64,000 bases of DNA from Heterocephalus glaber (Eukaryota > Chordata > Mammalia > Rodentia > Bathyergidae): assembly GCF_000247695.1 (NCBI RefSeq), contig NW_004624795.1, forward strand, positions 6,846,899-6,910,898, read 5' to 3'. Shown here in pieces: positions 10,741-20,541 of the stretch (positions are counted from its first letter, which is position 1; each line of letters begins with the position of its first letter). Below the pieces are notes generated by a model that was not told the origin of the DNA, searched no databases, and worked only from the letters and a program-made list of their open reading frames with translations. The position numbers and the translations under genes are program-made.

Positions 10741-10825
10741 GGCCGGGGATTTAGCTCAGTGTTGCCACTGCCTGCCTTGAAAGCACAAGGTCCTGAGTTC
10801 GATCCCTGATATCAAAAAAAAAAAG
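10741..10825 (+). mobile_element. ID-like SINE
   Basis: AAAAGATACTGRTTTC flanks both sides with one mismatch. B box GTTCGATCC intact. Confidence 0.9.
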
Positions 10826-10929
10826 ATACTGATTTCATTGCCACTGAACCAGCACTAGACAGGGGCTTCATTATAAACCAGTCTGAAATCTTTAGGAGCA
10901 ACATGTATACTCAAACACATAAAATGTCA

Positions 10930-11070
10930 CTGGGCAAGATGCTGCACACCTACAACGCCAGCGCTCAGGAGGCTGAGGGAGGAGGATATCGCCAGTTTGA
11001 AACCAGCTGGAGCTAGAGTCCAATACCAGCCTGGACTATAGACACAGCAAGATCCTGTCTCAACAAAAAG
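10930..11070 (+). mobile_element. B1 SINE with internal duplication
   Basis: GCACACCTACAACGCCAGCG start; second unit AATACCAGCCTGGACTATAG. Confidence 0.8.
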
Positions 11071-11617
11071 CAAAACACTCACAAGATGCCAAATGTCAAC
11101 ATACCTGGGAGCAGCAACGCATTCTTTGGCGACGCCAGGTCACCCATGCCAGGCCCTGAACCACCCTTCACGCTGCTCCACTTGGGCGACACCTAGTCTG
11201 CAGAACAGCAAAGTCTCATTCCTTGGGGCCTGGGCTGACAGAATCATGGCTCAACATCTGAAGAACAGTCACCATTCCTAATTTAAGTAACAGGTAATTG
11301 TGCTAACCTACAAAATAAACTCCTAATCGGACACTTCCAAAAACAAGTGCATTAATGGCTTCATATAAAACAATTGTTACTGATTTAAGTGTTGATCGTT
11401 AAGAGAAAAATGAATTGGAAAATTCTCAGTAGTTTCTCTCACCTCTGTATTTTTAAAGCAAGTCACAGAAAAGAACTGCACACCTGCAAGGACCCCCAGG
11501 ATCTCCTGCAGCTAAATTCCTACAGGAAAGGTTCTTAAACTCAGGGGCCCAACTTTTCACAGCTTCTTTTCTTTCGTTTTTTTTTTTTTTTCAATGCTAG
11601 GGGATCAATTCCTTGTT

Positions 11618-11672
11618 GTTTTTTTTTTTGATACCAGGAATCAAACTCAGGACCTTGCACTTGTGAGGCAGT
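11618..11672 (-). mobile_element. ID-like SINE, 5'-truncated
   Basis: A T run, then GATACCAGGAATCAAACTCA; stops after the GTGAGGCAG part, so the A box is lost. Confidence 0.75.
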
Positions 11673-11779
11673 AATTCTCTTTTTTTTTTTAATTAAAGCA
11701 AATCATGCCTATTTTAAAAGAATCAGAACTAGCACAAAAAAAATTAAGAAAAACTAACATACTCAAGAATAGCGGGTTG

Positions 11780-11862
11780 GGGCCGGGGATTTAGCTCAGT
11801 GGTTTCACCACCTGCTGTGCAAGCACAAGGACCCAAGTTCCATCCCTGGTACCAAAAAAAAG
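11780..11862 (+). mobile_element. ID-like SINE
   Basis: Subtype with CTGCTGTGCAAG; B box GTTCCATCC. Confidence 0.9.
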
Positions 11863-11887
11863 AAAAAGACAAGAATAGCACCTCTCT

Positions 11888-11976
11888 GGGCCAGAGATTT
11901 AGCTCAGTTGTCCCAGCGCCTGCCTTGCAAGCAAAAGGTCCTGAGTTCGATCCCCAGTACCAAAAAAAAAAAAAAA
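11888..11976 (+). mobile_element. ID-like SINE with perfect target duplication
   Basis: AAGAATAGCACCTCTCT at 11871-11887 and 11977-11993 (17 bp). Confidence 0.95.
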
Positions 11977-12009
11977 AAGAATAGCACCTCTCTCTAGATC
12001 ATTTTTATT

Positions 12010-12096
12010 TTGGGGGACACTGGGAATTGAACCAGGCTCTTGAACATGCTAGACAAGCGCTATGTCAGTAAGCTGCATCACCAGAGCGCTTTGTGT
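12010..12096 (-). mobile_element. Older ID SINE
   Basis: GGGAATTGAACCAGGCTCTTG and TGCTAGACAAGCGCT resemble the classical ID with the AGAGC loop. Confidence 0.65.
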
Positions 12097-12111
12097 TTCT
12101 TTATTTATTTA

Positions 12112-12228
12112 TGGTTTTTTGAGATAAGATCTCACTGTGTAGTGCAGGCTGACCTCAAACTCACAGCAATCCTCCTGCCTCAGCCTCCCAAATCTTGAGT
12201 TTACATACGTGTGCCACTATGCCCAGCC
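12112..12228 (-). mobile_element. B1 SINE
   Basis: TTTTTTGAGATAAGATCTCAC to TGCCACTATGCCCAGC. Confidence 0.85.
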
Positions 12229-12254
12229 CTAGAGCCCTTTGTAAAAGAAAAAAT

Positions 12255-12465
12255 TTTTTGGTACTGGGGATCAAACATGGGACCTCAGGGGCCGGGGATT
12301 TAGCTCAGTGGTTTCACCGCCTACTGTGCAACCACAAGGACCCGAGTTCAATCCCTGGTACCCCCCCAAAAATAAAATAAAATTAAAAAGTTGTGGTAAC
12401 AAACTCAGGACCTTGCACTTTTGAGGCAGGCGGGGGAACCACTGAAGTAAATCCCCGGCCCCCTT
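12255..12465. mobile_element. Inverted cluster of ID-like SINEs
   Basis: A partial minus-strand ID (12257-12288), a full plus-strand ID (12289-12375) and a minus-strand ID remainder (12400-12465) lie end to end. The plus-strand copy appears to have entered a minus-strand one. The arms could pair in RNA. Confidence 0.75.
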
Positions 12466-12475
12466 TGTAAAATTT

Positions 12476-12580
12476 TTATTTTGAGACAGAGTCTTGCTAA
12501 GTTGCTGAGGCTAACTTCAAAGTTGGAATCCTCCTGCCTCCATCTCCTGGGATCACAGATGTACATTACCATACCTGCCT
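12476..12580 (-). mobile_element. B1 SINE (CTAAGTTGC variant)
   Basis: TTTTGAGACAGAGTCTTGCT then AAGTTGCTGAGGCT; the variant typical of B1-dID composites. Confidence 0.75.
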
Positions 12581-12942
12581 TCTTCAGATCCTTTTGTATA
12601 CAAATTTTTATTTTTTTAAAAAATCACGAATTTGAAAACAAATTACTCAGTAGATTCACAGGGCTTACTGTATATAGAAGAAACCAAAGGCCTTGCTGAA
12701 AAAGAGCAGTTTGAACTGAGCAGAAAGTGAAGATAGGGCTGGCCAGGTGAACCTGAGGAAAAAAAATCTGGAGTGAGGGAACAGCCCAGGCAAAGGCAGG
12801 TGGCAGGGAGCCCTGAGAGGGGAGCGGTGGAGAGATGACCATTTTTTTTTTTTTTTGACGAGCTTCTTGATCAGCATTTGAAACCGTCCAAATCTGTCTA
12901 AAAATCAGCCTTCCTTTAGGTGGTTTGCCACTGTTTTGTTTT

Positions 12943-13108
12943 AGGTACTGAGGATGAAACCCAGAGCTTCTTTCTCAAAGGCCAGACTAGCACTTTACCA
13001 CTGAGCTACATGCCCACTATGTAGTTCAGGCTGGCCTCAAACTCGAAGCAATCCTCTGGCCTCAGCCTCCTGACCACAGTACTACAGGCGTGCGCTACCA
13101 TGCCCAGA
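12943..13108 (-). mobile_element. dID-B1 composite SINE
   Basis: Minus-strand ID (12943-13014) abuts a minus-strand B1 (13015-13108). In sense orientation this reads B1 then ID. Confidence 0.7.
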
Positions 13109-13134
13109 AAGACCTTTTTTTAAAAAAAAAAATC

Positions 13135-13262
13135 TTGGCCTGGCATGGTAGCACATGCCTGTAGTCCCAGCGCTCAGGAGGCTGAGGCCAGAGGATTGTC
13201 GTAAGTTCAAGGCCAGCCTGAACTACAGTGAGACCTTGCTTCAGAAAAAAAAGAAAATAAAA
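13135..13262 (+). mobile_element. B1 SINE
   Basis: GCCTGGCATGGTAGCACATG start; ends GAGACCTTGCTTCAGAAAA. Confidence 0.85.
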
Positions 13263-13274
13263 TTTAAAAAATAA

Positions 13275-13380
13275 AAACAAGGTCTTGCTATGAAGTTCAA
13301 ACTGGCCTTGAATTCAGGGAATCCTCCTGCCACAGCCTCCTGAGTGCTAGGATTACAGGTATGTGGCACCATGCCCAGCC
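13275..13380 (-). mobile_element. B1 SINE
   Basis: AAGGTCTTGCTATGAAGTTC to GCACCATGCCCAGCC. It forms an inverted pair with the preceding B1. Confidence 0.85.
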
Positions 13381-13386
13381 CCAAGA

Positions 13387-13474
13387 ATTTTTTTTTTTTG
13401 GTAGTGGGAATCAAACTCAGGACCTTCCGCTTGTGAGGCAGGTGCGGTGCCACTGAGCTAAATCCCCGGCCCCT
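13387..13474 (-). mobile_element. ID-like SINE
   Basis: CCAAGAAT flanks both sides; the T-rich start gives the tail of the minus-strand copy. Confidence 0.9.
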
Positions 13475-13512
13475 CCAAGAATATTTTTAAGTATCACCAA
13501 AACAGCACACTA

Positions 13513-13590
13513 GGGCCACGGATGTAGCTCAGCGCCACAGCACTCACCTGGGGAGGTCCTGAGTTTGATTGCTGGTAACAAAAAAAAAAG
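13513..13590 (+). mobile_element. ID-like SINE, diverged
   Basis: CAGCACACTA flanks both ends. A box GTAGCTCAG kept; B box GTTTGATTG mutated. Confidence 0.85.
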
Positions 13591-14171
13591 AAAAAGAAAG
13601 AAAACCAGCACACTAACTCCATATGAAAACTCAAAATAAAAGAAAAACAGTGTATTCAAATTAAGTCCTATCATTATAATAAAGATTATACTTCTGACTC
13701 CTTACTGACAGTTCCTGTGCACAAGAGATTATAGTGCCTAACAGACTTCTGTGACATCCTCACCATTTATATACCCCCTGGATTTCCACAAAGGTGCTCA
13801 GTTTACTCTGTACTTGTGATTCCCATGCCTTCAATTACTTCTGCTATAAGCACCCTGAGGCATTTTGGCTATAATAGCAGACTTCCAGTCTCTATGTTAA
13901 AGGCACAAAACACAGAAAATTAAACAGAACTCACTCTGCATATTGGATTAAAAGACTGAATTGCTGGGTGCAGGCTAAACTTGGTTCATGATCTCGCATG
14001 AAGACTGAGAATGAAGCGGTTTTATGGTTGGGATCTGAGAGTTAGTTCCTCTAGCATCTCATCAATGTTCCCAATTCTCATGTCATGACCCCCGCCCAAA
14101 GGTTTCACAGATGTGGCTGAAAAATCAACAACTACAAAGAAAGTCACTGGATAATCTGCTTTTTTAAAAAA

Positions 14172-14259
14172 GCATTTATTTATTTATTTATTTATTTAGG
14201 TACCAGGGATCAAACCTTGCCCTTTTGAGGACAGAACCACTGGGCTAAATCTCGACCCC
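14172..14259 (-). mobile_element. ID-like SINE with (TTTA)n tail
   Basis: AAAAGCATTTA flanks both sides. The tail has become a TTTA microsatellite (14172-14198). Confidence 0.85.
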
Positions 14260-14279
14260 AAAAGCATTTACTTTTTAAT

Positions 14280-14361
14280 TTTTTTCCACTACCAGGAATC
14301 AAACTCAGGATCCTGAACTTGCAAGACAGGCGCAGTGCCACTGAGCTAAATCCCCGGCCCT
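14280..14361 (-). mobile_element. ID-like SINE
   Basis: CACTACCAGGAATCAAACTC to CACTGAGCTAAATCCCCGGC. Confidence 0.9.
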
Positions 14362-15689
14362 AAGAAATTAATTTTGAAAAAAAAGAAAGTATACAAAACT
14401 CAGAGTCCAGCAGTTAGTTTTGCTTTCTGATTCTGCAACCTGTGGCAGATGGTTTCTTTGGCACGTGTGACCCTGGCATTCTGCCCATGTTTACACGGCT
14501 GACAGGAGTTTAAAGGTGGAGGGAGGCTTTCTTTTGCCAGAGGCGACAGTCTCCACTGGGTCTGCTCTCTCCCGTGTCCATCCACACAAGGGCCTGTACC
14601 CGGGAGAACAAGCAGCCATCTCAGAAATAGCTCTCGCCCTGTTCTATAAACAGCGCTAATAAACTAATGGAAATTGTGTTCCAGGCTTCATTTGTTTTTT
14701 CGACCCTTCCGGCCCTATATATTTGGAAATATTCTTGAAATAGTCAATTTTGTTTGGCAAATTCAAGGGCATTCCTTTGATACCACTGGATCCCAAAGTC
14801 AGAACTAAAAATCGTTTCTATAATCAAGCTTAAAAAGAACACTTTAACTGGGTGCAAAGGAATACTACATGTGACAAAACAAGAAGTTTAAATGGTGTTA
14901 TCATTTAATGTTAGGAAATGAGCTGCTAAAGAGAGCTCGCATCCTGAAAACTTTTTAAGTATTTTTTGAAAACTAAAACGCGATTGCTTCGAAAGTATTC
15001 AGCCTCCTTCAAACCTAGCCAGGTGTGCTAGACCCCAGGAATCAAAGACAAACGGGACACTTCTTCGCCTGCCTTAGATCAGTTGTACACCATCAATGCC
15101 ATCTCAGCCTGAAAACTAAAGTCTCGGACTCTCTGGAGAAACCAAGGACCTATCACTTACACCTCGGGGCTCTGAAAGGTTCACAGATTGCAGGTGAGAG
15201 CGCCGAGGTCACTGCTCGGGTGTTGGAGTAAACAGCCGGCCCAGTGCACCTCCGAGCTGCACTCTGAGACGCAGACTGGGACGGGAGAAATGTGGAGACT
15301 GTCACCCACACCTCCTCAACCCCGCCCCCAGTCCTCTTGCCAAACCGAGGGTTTGGGAAGGGAACTGTCCAAGGTTACCACCTGACTTGGAGTTATGCCT
15401 CGGTGTGGGGTGCCAATAAAATAACAGCATGCCCAGTCTGTCTACGGAGCCTCGATGTACACCCGCTGAGCGTTGAAGAGCTAAGCAAGGCACACAGGAC
15501 ATTTAAGACCTCCTCGACGGGATGCCAACGTCAAGAAGAAACTGACCGAAAGAGGGAGATGTCTAACTTCCCAAAGCGGCAGCAACCCCCTGCGAAGGTA
15601 CAGTACTGGGACCGGCAGAAGTTCTACGTCCAGGACCAAGTGCCCCCTCCCCAGCGGTAAAAGTTTGAGCAGCCGCCCGCCTATCCTCC

Positions 15690-16620
15690 CGCGGTCGGAA
15701 ACTTCCCTCAACAACAAGGAGCAACCAGACACCCCGAGTCCCCGCCCTCGGCAGGCCCCAGGTGCCCTCCTGCCAGGCTGTCGCCTCCTGCCCGGGCCTC
15801 GCCTCCCACCTCGCCCTTGCTCCAGGCCGGGCTCCCCGTGTCTCTGGGCTCAGGCCGGGTGGGGGTAACCCAGCCTGGGCCCGCGCTCCCCGAGGCCCGA
15901 CCGGGCCGCGACCCCGCGTCGCCGCCGGCCTCACCTCCTCGGCGTGCTTGCGCAGCGCCTTCTCCCGTTCGTACTGGGTGATGAGCTGCTCGTTGTCGTC
16001 CCGCAGCAGCTCAAGCTCCACCTGGTGCTCCTGGTCCTGCGCGAACACCGAGTCCAGGTTCTCCAGCACAGCCACCACGAGTGGCATCAGTTCCTTGACC
16101 ACCTCCTCGTCGTAGCGCCCAATGAGCCGCTCGAACTCGCGGTAGATGGAGCCGGCCAGGCCGGACACCCGCTCTGACATCACGGCCCCGGAGCCGCCGG
16201 GCTCCTCCTGGTACACCACACCATCCTCCAGCTCCATGGTGGCGGGCGGCCCGGGGCGTCGCCGGCGGAGGGGTGGCACGGGCCGCTCGGGACCGGCCGG
16301 GGCCGCGGCGGAGACTGGGACTGGGGCTGGGGCTGGGGCTGGGCCCGGCGGGGCGGGGGCCGGGACTGAAGGAGGGGAGGGGTGGGGTGAGCGCACTCAC
16401 CCCAAGCGCCGCTGCACCAACTGCCGGGGCGGCCGGGCCGCGCGCGCTACGCGTCACCCGCGGGGCGGGGCGAGCACCGCCTAGGCCCGGGGGGCGGGGC
16501 CCCGCGGCAGGCCGGGCGCGGCCGGGGGCGAGGCTATGCGCCAGCCAGCGCCGGCGGGGGGAGGCTGTGACGTCGACATCCGGCGCCGCGCGACTCGCGC
16601 GACGCAAAGGGGAAAAGCTT
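15690..16620. promoter_or_regulatory. SPAG9: CpG island / SPAG9 promoter
   Basis: GC-rich, CpG-dense sequence covers exon 1 and about 400 bp upstream of it. GGGGCGGGG Sp1-type boxes lie near 16462-16500, and a CRE-like TGACGTCG lies at 16568-16575. A run of GGGGCT units (about 16316-16345), in the presumed 5' UTR, is G-rich on the plus strand. There is no TATA box at a sensible distance. The exact start site cannot be read from sequence; it is probably between 16300 and 16450. Confidence 0.7.
15935..16237 (-). CDS. SPAG9: SPAG9 (JIP4) coding exon 1
   Basis: The exon encodes the first 101 residues of SPAG9 (JNK-interacting protein 4), a cytoplasmic scaffold that binds JNK/p38 cascade kinases and links cargo to kinesin-1 and dynein/dynactin through its N-terminal RH1 and coiled-coil regions. 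The start is [10 protein letters not shown] and the exon ends ...LRKHAEE, which I recognise as the conserved N-terminus. Residues about 25-101 cover the RH1 domain and the start of the leucine-rich coiled coil. The exon is 303 nt and ends in phase 0 at a GTGAGG donor (plus-strand CCTCAC, 15929-15934). The reading frame continues past the donor into the intron by chance and should not be annotated. Upstream in-frame codons exist in the GC-rich leader, but the start chosen here is the family's start. Later exons lie to the left of the window. Confidence 0.96.
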
Positions 16621-16759
16621 CGCGCTGAGGGTGGAGAGAAGTGTCACCCCGACGCTAGGTTTGGTGGACGATCCCGGAAGGAGAGGGAGTGGTTCTGGAA
16701 GAGGGACTAGCTGTCCAGGACTAACGTAGCCAATCTTAATTTTTTTTTTTTTTTTTTTA

Positions 16760-16890
16760 CAGCTCGCAAAGCTCTTTCTTGTTTAATCGTCACAGTAGGC
16801 GTGGTGTAGTAGGCCCTTGATTCTCGGACAAAGAAACCAGGCCCAGAAAAGTTGTGGTTGACTGAAGGTCACGCAGTTAGCACTGGAAAA
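16760..16890 (-). mobile_element. MIR SINE (ancient)
   Basis: In reverse orientation, GTTTAATCGTCACAGTAGGC, GAAACCAGGCCCAGAAAAG and GGTCACGCAGTTAGCA follow the order of MIR words. A T18 run precedes it. Confidence 0.65.
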
Positions 16891-17560
16891 AGACTGATTC
16901 GGGCCTTACAGAAAGATGGAAAACAGCAAGGGAGGGGAAACACCCATAACGGGGAGAGGGTCTGCCCGAGTGAAAGGTGGTCTCAAGTAGAATGGTACCA
17001 TTCTGGGTTAGGAGGACTAAGGATTGCCTAAAGCCGGAAGTGCAAAGCATTCTGGAGAAGGGAAGATCTGTAACGCCATATCTTGAATTTCCTCAAACGC
17101 TGAGTTTTTCCTGCTCCCGGCCAGCTTGGGAGAGGAATTCCCAGTCTCCAGCCACCACCCTCTCCCTTGATCTTGAGGAAGGTGGAGCGGGTAAGTAGGA
17201 GGTTGAATAGTAGAGGAAGGGGGTGGAGTCAGTCGGGTGAATAAATCCCATGATTTGTGAGGTCGCCGCTGCCAGGCAGAGCGTCACGTGTGTGGAATGA
17301 CACAACACCCAAGCCCAAGATGAGCTGAGTCAAGGATCACTTCCCAGAGCTCTCCTGTAGAATCCGAAAATGGGGCTGAGGACACTCCCAGAAGCCCCTT
17401 TGCTCTGCCACAGGTGACTCAGGAGTTAGCTGGCCCCGACTCATCTTAGAAGGCAGGATTTTAAATAAACAAGGAGCTAGTGAATTGGTCACCCTTGGGA
17501 TCATAAATACGCTCAACTGGGTGTTTACAAGTTCAGGTTCTGTCTTTTCAAGCATGAACT
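16891..17560. other. Unique intergenic sequence
   Basis: No repeat or coding signal recognised in about 670 bp upstream of the SPAG9 CpG island. Confidence 0.4.
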
Positions 17561-17563
17561 GGG

Positions 17564-17683
17564 AGCCAGAAGTGGCACACCTGTCATTCCAGCACTTGGG
17601 AGGCAGAGGCGGGTTATCTCCAGGAGTTGGAGTATGAAGCTTGGGCTCCATAGCTAGCCAGACCCTGTTTCAAAAACAAAAGC
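17564..17683 (+). mobile_element. B1 SINE, diverged
   Basis: AAGTGGCACACCTGTCATTCC; contains GGGAGGCAGAGGCGGG rather than the usual GAGGCTGAGGCAGG. Confidence 0.7.
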
Positions 17684-17689
17684 GGGAAC

Positions 17690-17852
17690 TGGGCCAGGGT
17701 GAAGACATACTCCTATAATTCCAGCTACCCCAAGCCTGAGCCAGAATAAAGGCAGGTTTGAACCCAGCCTGGGCAATTTAGCAAGACCCTGTCTCAAAAT
17801 AAAAGGGGCTAGGGATGTACTTCAGCGCTCTCTGGGTTCAGTTCCCAGTCCA
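17690..17852 (+). mobile_element. B1-dID composite SINE
   Basis: The B1 part ends GGCAATTTAGCAAGACCCTG and TCTCAAAATAAAAG; a short ID part (GGGGCTAGGGATGTACTTCA, then GGGTTCAGTTCCC) follows without a gap. Confidence 0.8.
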
Positions 17853-18134
17853 GGTGGGTTTGTGGGTTGAACCAGTCCCCCAGAGTTTCCCACCCTTGGC
17901 CCACGTGGAAACCAACAAAAGGAGTATGGAGGTCGGGCGAGAGCCAGCCTATAAACTCAGAAAGACTAGGATGAAAATAAGTCAGAGAGTGGAAAGGACT
18001 GCACCTGTGTCACCCTCACCTCGAATCACCGCTGCTTTGTGTGTCTGGGTTACAGGAATGCCAGCCAGCTGGTTGGGTGGGAGCCTCAAATGTCTTCATA
18101 AACACATTTGAAAGATGGAAAAATTCTTATCTTC

Positions 18135-18345
18135 CTTGTAATGGCACATGCGCGTGCCTGTCTGTAATCACATACTCTGGGAGGCTTTTGCAGGAGCATC
18201 GGAAGTTCAAGCCCAGCCTGGGCAATTTAGCAACGTAGTAAGACTCTGCTTCAGAATAAAAATTAAAAAGGACTGGGAACATAGCTCAGTGATAGGGTGC
18301 TTACCTAGCACACAAGGCCCTAGGTTCAAGTCCCAGTGGTCCAGG
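18135..18345 (+). mobile_element. B1 plus full-length ID composite
   Basis: B1 with GGCAATTTAGCAACG, an AAAATTAAAAAG linker, and an ID with CATAGCTCAGTGATAGGGTG. Confidence 0.8.
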
Positions 18346-18532
18346 GGGATCCTGGCTCTGAATATCTTCTTTTTCTGAGTGCTGTCACTCAGGCTCCTAC
18401 TTTCTTGGCAGTCACAAAAGCAAGAAAACTTAAGGCAGTGCTTTACTTTGTATTTGCACAATATTTTCATACACATCAGGAAATTTAGAGGGAACAAAAG
18501 TTGATTTTCAAGTATGAGGTTACAATTAAGTC

Positions 18533-18627
18533 TTTTTTTTTTTTTTTTTTTTGGTACCAGGGATCAAACTCGGGTCCTTGTGCTTGCGCAGCAGGCGACG
18601 AAACCACCGAGCTAAATCCCTGGCCCA
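18533..18627 (-). mobile_element. ID-like SINE
   Basis: ATTAAGTCTT flanks both ends; T21 at the tail. Confidence 0.92.
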
Positions 18628-18752
18628 GATTAAGTCTTCATAATAAGTATGCTTGTTTAGGTATAATTCAACATTGAAAAGTGTAAAAAATATATTTATG
18701 TCTTGACTTTAAGCCTCTGGTAGCTATCAGAGGTCACAGTTTAAAACTCAGG

Positions 18753-18832
18753 CTGGGGTATATCTCAGTGGTAGAGCACTTGGTTAGCGTGCATGAGACC
18801 CTGGGTTCAGTCCCCAGCACTGCAAAAAATAG
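18753..18832 (+). mobile_element. ID SINE, classical type
   Basis: Has GTGGTAGAGCACTTGGTTAG, close to the ID/BC1 body, and ends CCCCAGCACTGC. Confidence 0.85.
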
Positions 18833-18844
18833 TAATAATAATTA

Positions 18845-19085
18845 AATTAAGCTAAATATCCATGAACCACTGAAGGGATAAACAGAATGTGGTATGTGCA
18901 TACAAAGAAATTATTCAGCCGAAAAAGTACGTGCTACCATGTGAATGAGCCTTGGAAATACTATGCTCAGTGAAAGAGTCTTGAAGGACCCTGGACATGA
19001 AATGTGCAGAAGAGCCAGATCTATCAAGACGCTAAGTGAATTGGTGGTTGCCTGGGTTTAGGAGGCACAAGGGGAAATGGAAATG
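18845..19085 (+). mobile_element. Old L1 3' end fragment
   Basis: Words typical of mammalian L1M 3' UTRs in order: TTATTCAGCCGAAAAAGTAC, ATGAGCCTTGGAAATACTAT, CTCAGTGAAAGAGTC and TTGGTGGTTGCCTGGG. Confidence 0.75.
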
Positions 19086-19266
19086 ATACAGGAAGCATGT
19101 GAGAACTTGCTTTAGTGATGATGGAAATTAAAACTGAAGCAACAGCACAAATTATAGGCAAAAGCTTTGCGACAAAAGAGAAAACAGGAAGGGGCTTCGC
19201 CTGACAAGAAATGCTGAAGGGGGAACGGGTCTGACAGATCAGACTGGCTGGCCCATCAGAAGAATT

Positions 19267-19357
19267 GGGGGCGGGGGATTTCGCTCAGTGCCCCTGCCTG
19301 CCTCACAAGGGCAAGGTCCCAAGTTCAATCCCCAGCACCAAAAAAAAAAAAAAAAGA
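19267..19357 (+). mobile_element. ID-like SINE
   Basis: ATCAGAAGAAT flanks both ends. A box mutated (TTCGCTCAG). Confidence 0.9.
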
Positions 19358-19409
19358 ATCAGAAGAATGAGGCTAGCTTTTAAAAGGATCACCAGAATTG
19401 GGGGGGGGG

Positions 19410-19550
19410 GGTGATTTGAGACAAAGTCTCCCTTATGTAATTCAGACTTTAACTCACTGCGTAGCCCAGGCTGGCCTAAAACTCATGGAGATCCTCCTGC
19501 CTTAGCCTCCAGAGCACTAGGATTACAAGCCTGTGCCACCAGAGCCTGCT
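19410..19550 (-). mobile_element. B1 SINE with internal duplication
   Basis: Preceded by G11; TTTGAGACAAAGTCTCCC to GTGCCACCAGAGCCTGC. Confidence 0.8.
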
Positions 19551-19812
19551 AGAGTCGTAATTTTCCATTGACTCATAAGTAGGATTTTTTTGTTGCAAGA
19601 CTTCTTCCTTGTGTTGTAGGGGCTTTCCTTCCTGGGCAGGATATGTATTAGTGGCAGCAGTTTGCACCTTTGGAGAAGCCATGGCAGCCACCCAACTGTT
19701 AGAGCACACTTAGTCCTTGCAGTAAGAGTAGGAGAATAAAGGGGGGTACATTCCATACTCTTACCAGGGAAGGATGGGGGAAAGACACGGTTTCCCTTTT
19801 AATAGGTAACAG

Positions 19813-19883
19813 TGGCACAATACCTGCTTCACAAGTGCAAGGTCCTGACTTCGATCCCCGGTACAAGAAAGGAAAAACTTTGA
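19813..19883 (+). mobile_element. ID-like SINE, 5'-truncated
   Basis: The perfect 19-bp duplication CCCTTTTAATAGGTAACAG (19794-19812 and 19884-19902) bounds an element that lacks its first quarter, including the A box. This is direct evidence of truncation at insertion. Confidence 0.95.
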
Positions 19884-19976
19884 CCCTTTTAATAGGTAAC
19901 AGGTATGGATTAAGGCCCACAAATCCCTGTCTTTTGTCTGCATGAGGTCCCTGTCCTATTTCAGAAGTGATTTTTC

Positions 19977-20155
19977 CCAGACATGGTGCTGCACACCTGT
20001 AATCCCAGCATCTGGTAGTCTGAGGCAGGAGGATTACAAATTTGAGCCCAGCCTGGACAAGTTAAGTGATGTACGGAGACCCTATCTCAAAATAATAGAA
20101 AAGGGCTGGAAGGCAGCTCAATGGGAGGCCCTGGGCTCAATCCTCAGTACAACAA
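19977..20155 (+). mobile_element. B1-dID composite SINE
   Basis: B1 (to 20103) followed by GGCTGGAAGGCAGCTCAATG and CTGGGCTCAATCCTCAGTAC. Confidence 0.75.
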
Positions 20156-20160
20156 AAACA

Positions 20161-20340
20161 AAGTGGTTGCTACTGGGTTTGGGGTTGTTTGGGGGGCTAA
20201 TGAAAATGTTCTAAACTGATGGAAGTAAATACATGACTCAGTCAATACACTGAAAGTTACTATATGTTACACTTTGTATTCATGAATTGTGTGGTATGTG
20301 AGTTACATAGCAATAGAGCTATTAAAAATAAAGCTTATGG
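20161..20340 (+). mobile_element. Old L1 3' end fragment
   Basis: GTGGTTGCTACTGGGTTTGG, then TAATGAAAATGTTCTAAACT and TGAATTGTGTGGTATGTGAG follow the known L1M 3' UTR order. It overlaps in content with the fragment at 18845-19085, so it is a second element. Confidence 0.75.
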
Positions 20341-20429
20341 GTATAATAACTTTAAAGGGAAGCCAAGGGAAGCACATAACTCCATGTGATAGAGTAGAAA
20401 GAAAATGATCTTTAAATCGAGAAGTTTGT

Positions 20430-20541
20430 AGCCGGGCGTGATGACCCACACTGGTGATCCCAGCAGATGGGAGGCTGAGGCAGGAGGATCAGAGTGAGTT
20501 CAAGGACTACATAGCAAGACCTTGTCTCAAAAAAAAAAAAT
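20430..20541 (+). mobile_element. B1 SINE
   Basis: Flanked by GAGAAGYTTGTA copies with a mismatch. Internal deletion near TTCAAGGACTACATAGC. Confidence 0.85.

Larger units (their letters stand above)
1..15934 (-). other. SPAG9: SPAG9 intron 1 (5' part, continues past the window)
   Basis: The stretch lies directly downstream, on the minus strand, of the SPAG9 exon 1 donor (GTGAGG, plus-strand 15929-15934). I found no later SPAG9 exon in it, so it is read as the first part of a large first intron. About half of it is SINE sequence; the rest is AT-rich and shows no coding signal. Stretches with nothing recognised include 160-455, 590-1087, 2150-2670, 9531-9890, 11071-11570, 13591-14160 and 14362-15500. 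Confidence 0.7.

Noticed and set aside
15563..15934. Extension of the SPAG9 exon 1 frame past the HAEE codons
   Set aside because: A strong GTGAGG donor follows HAEE, where the known protein continues in another exon; the extra frame is GC-rich intron.
19476..19756. Minus-strand frames reading into unique sequence (MASPKVQ...)
   Set aside because: The frames start in unique sequence but run into a B1 element; two frames are open at similar length and no family is recognisable.
18845..20340. One L1 split by a 1-kb insertion
   Set aside because: Both fragments contain the same GTGGTTGC part of the L1 3' UTR, so they overlap and are two elements.
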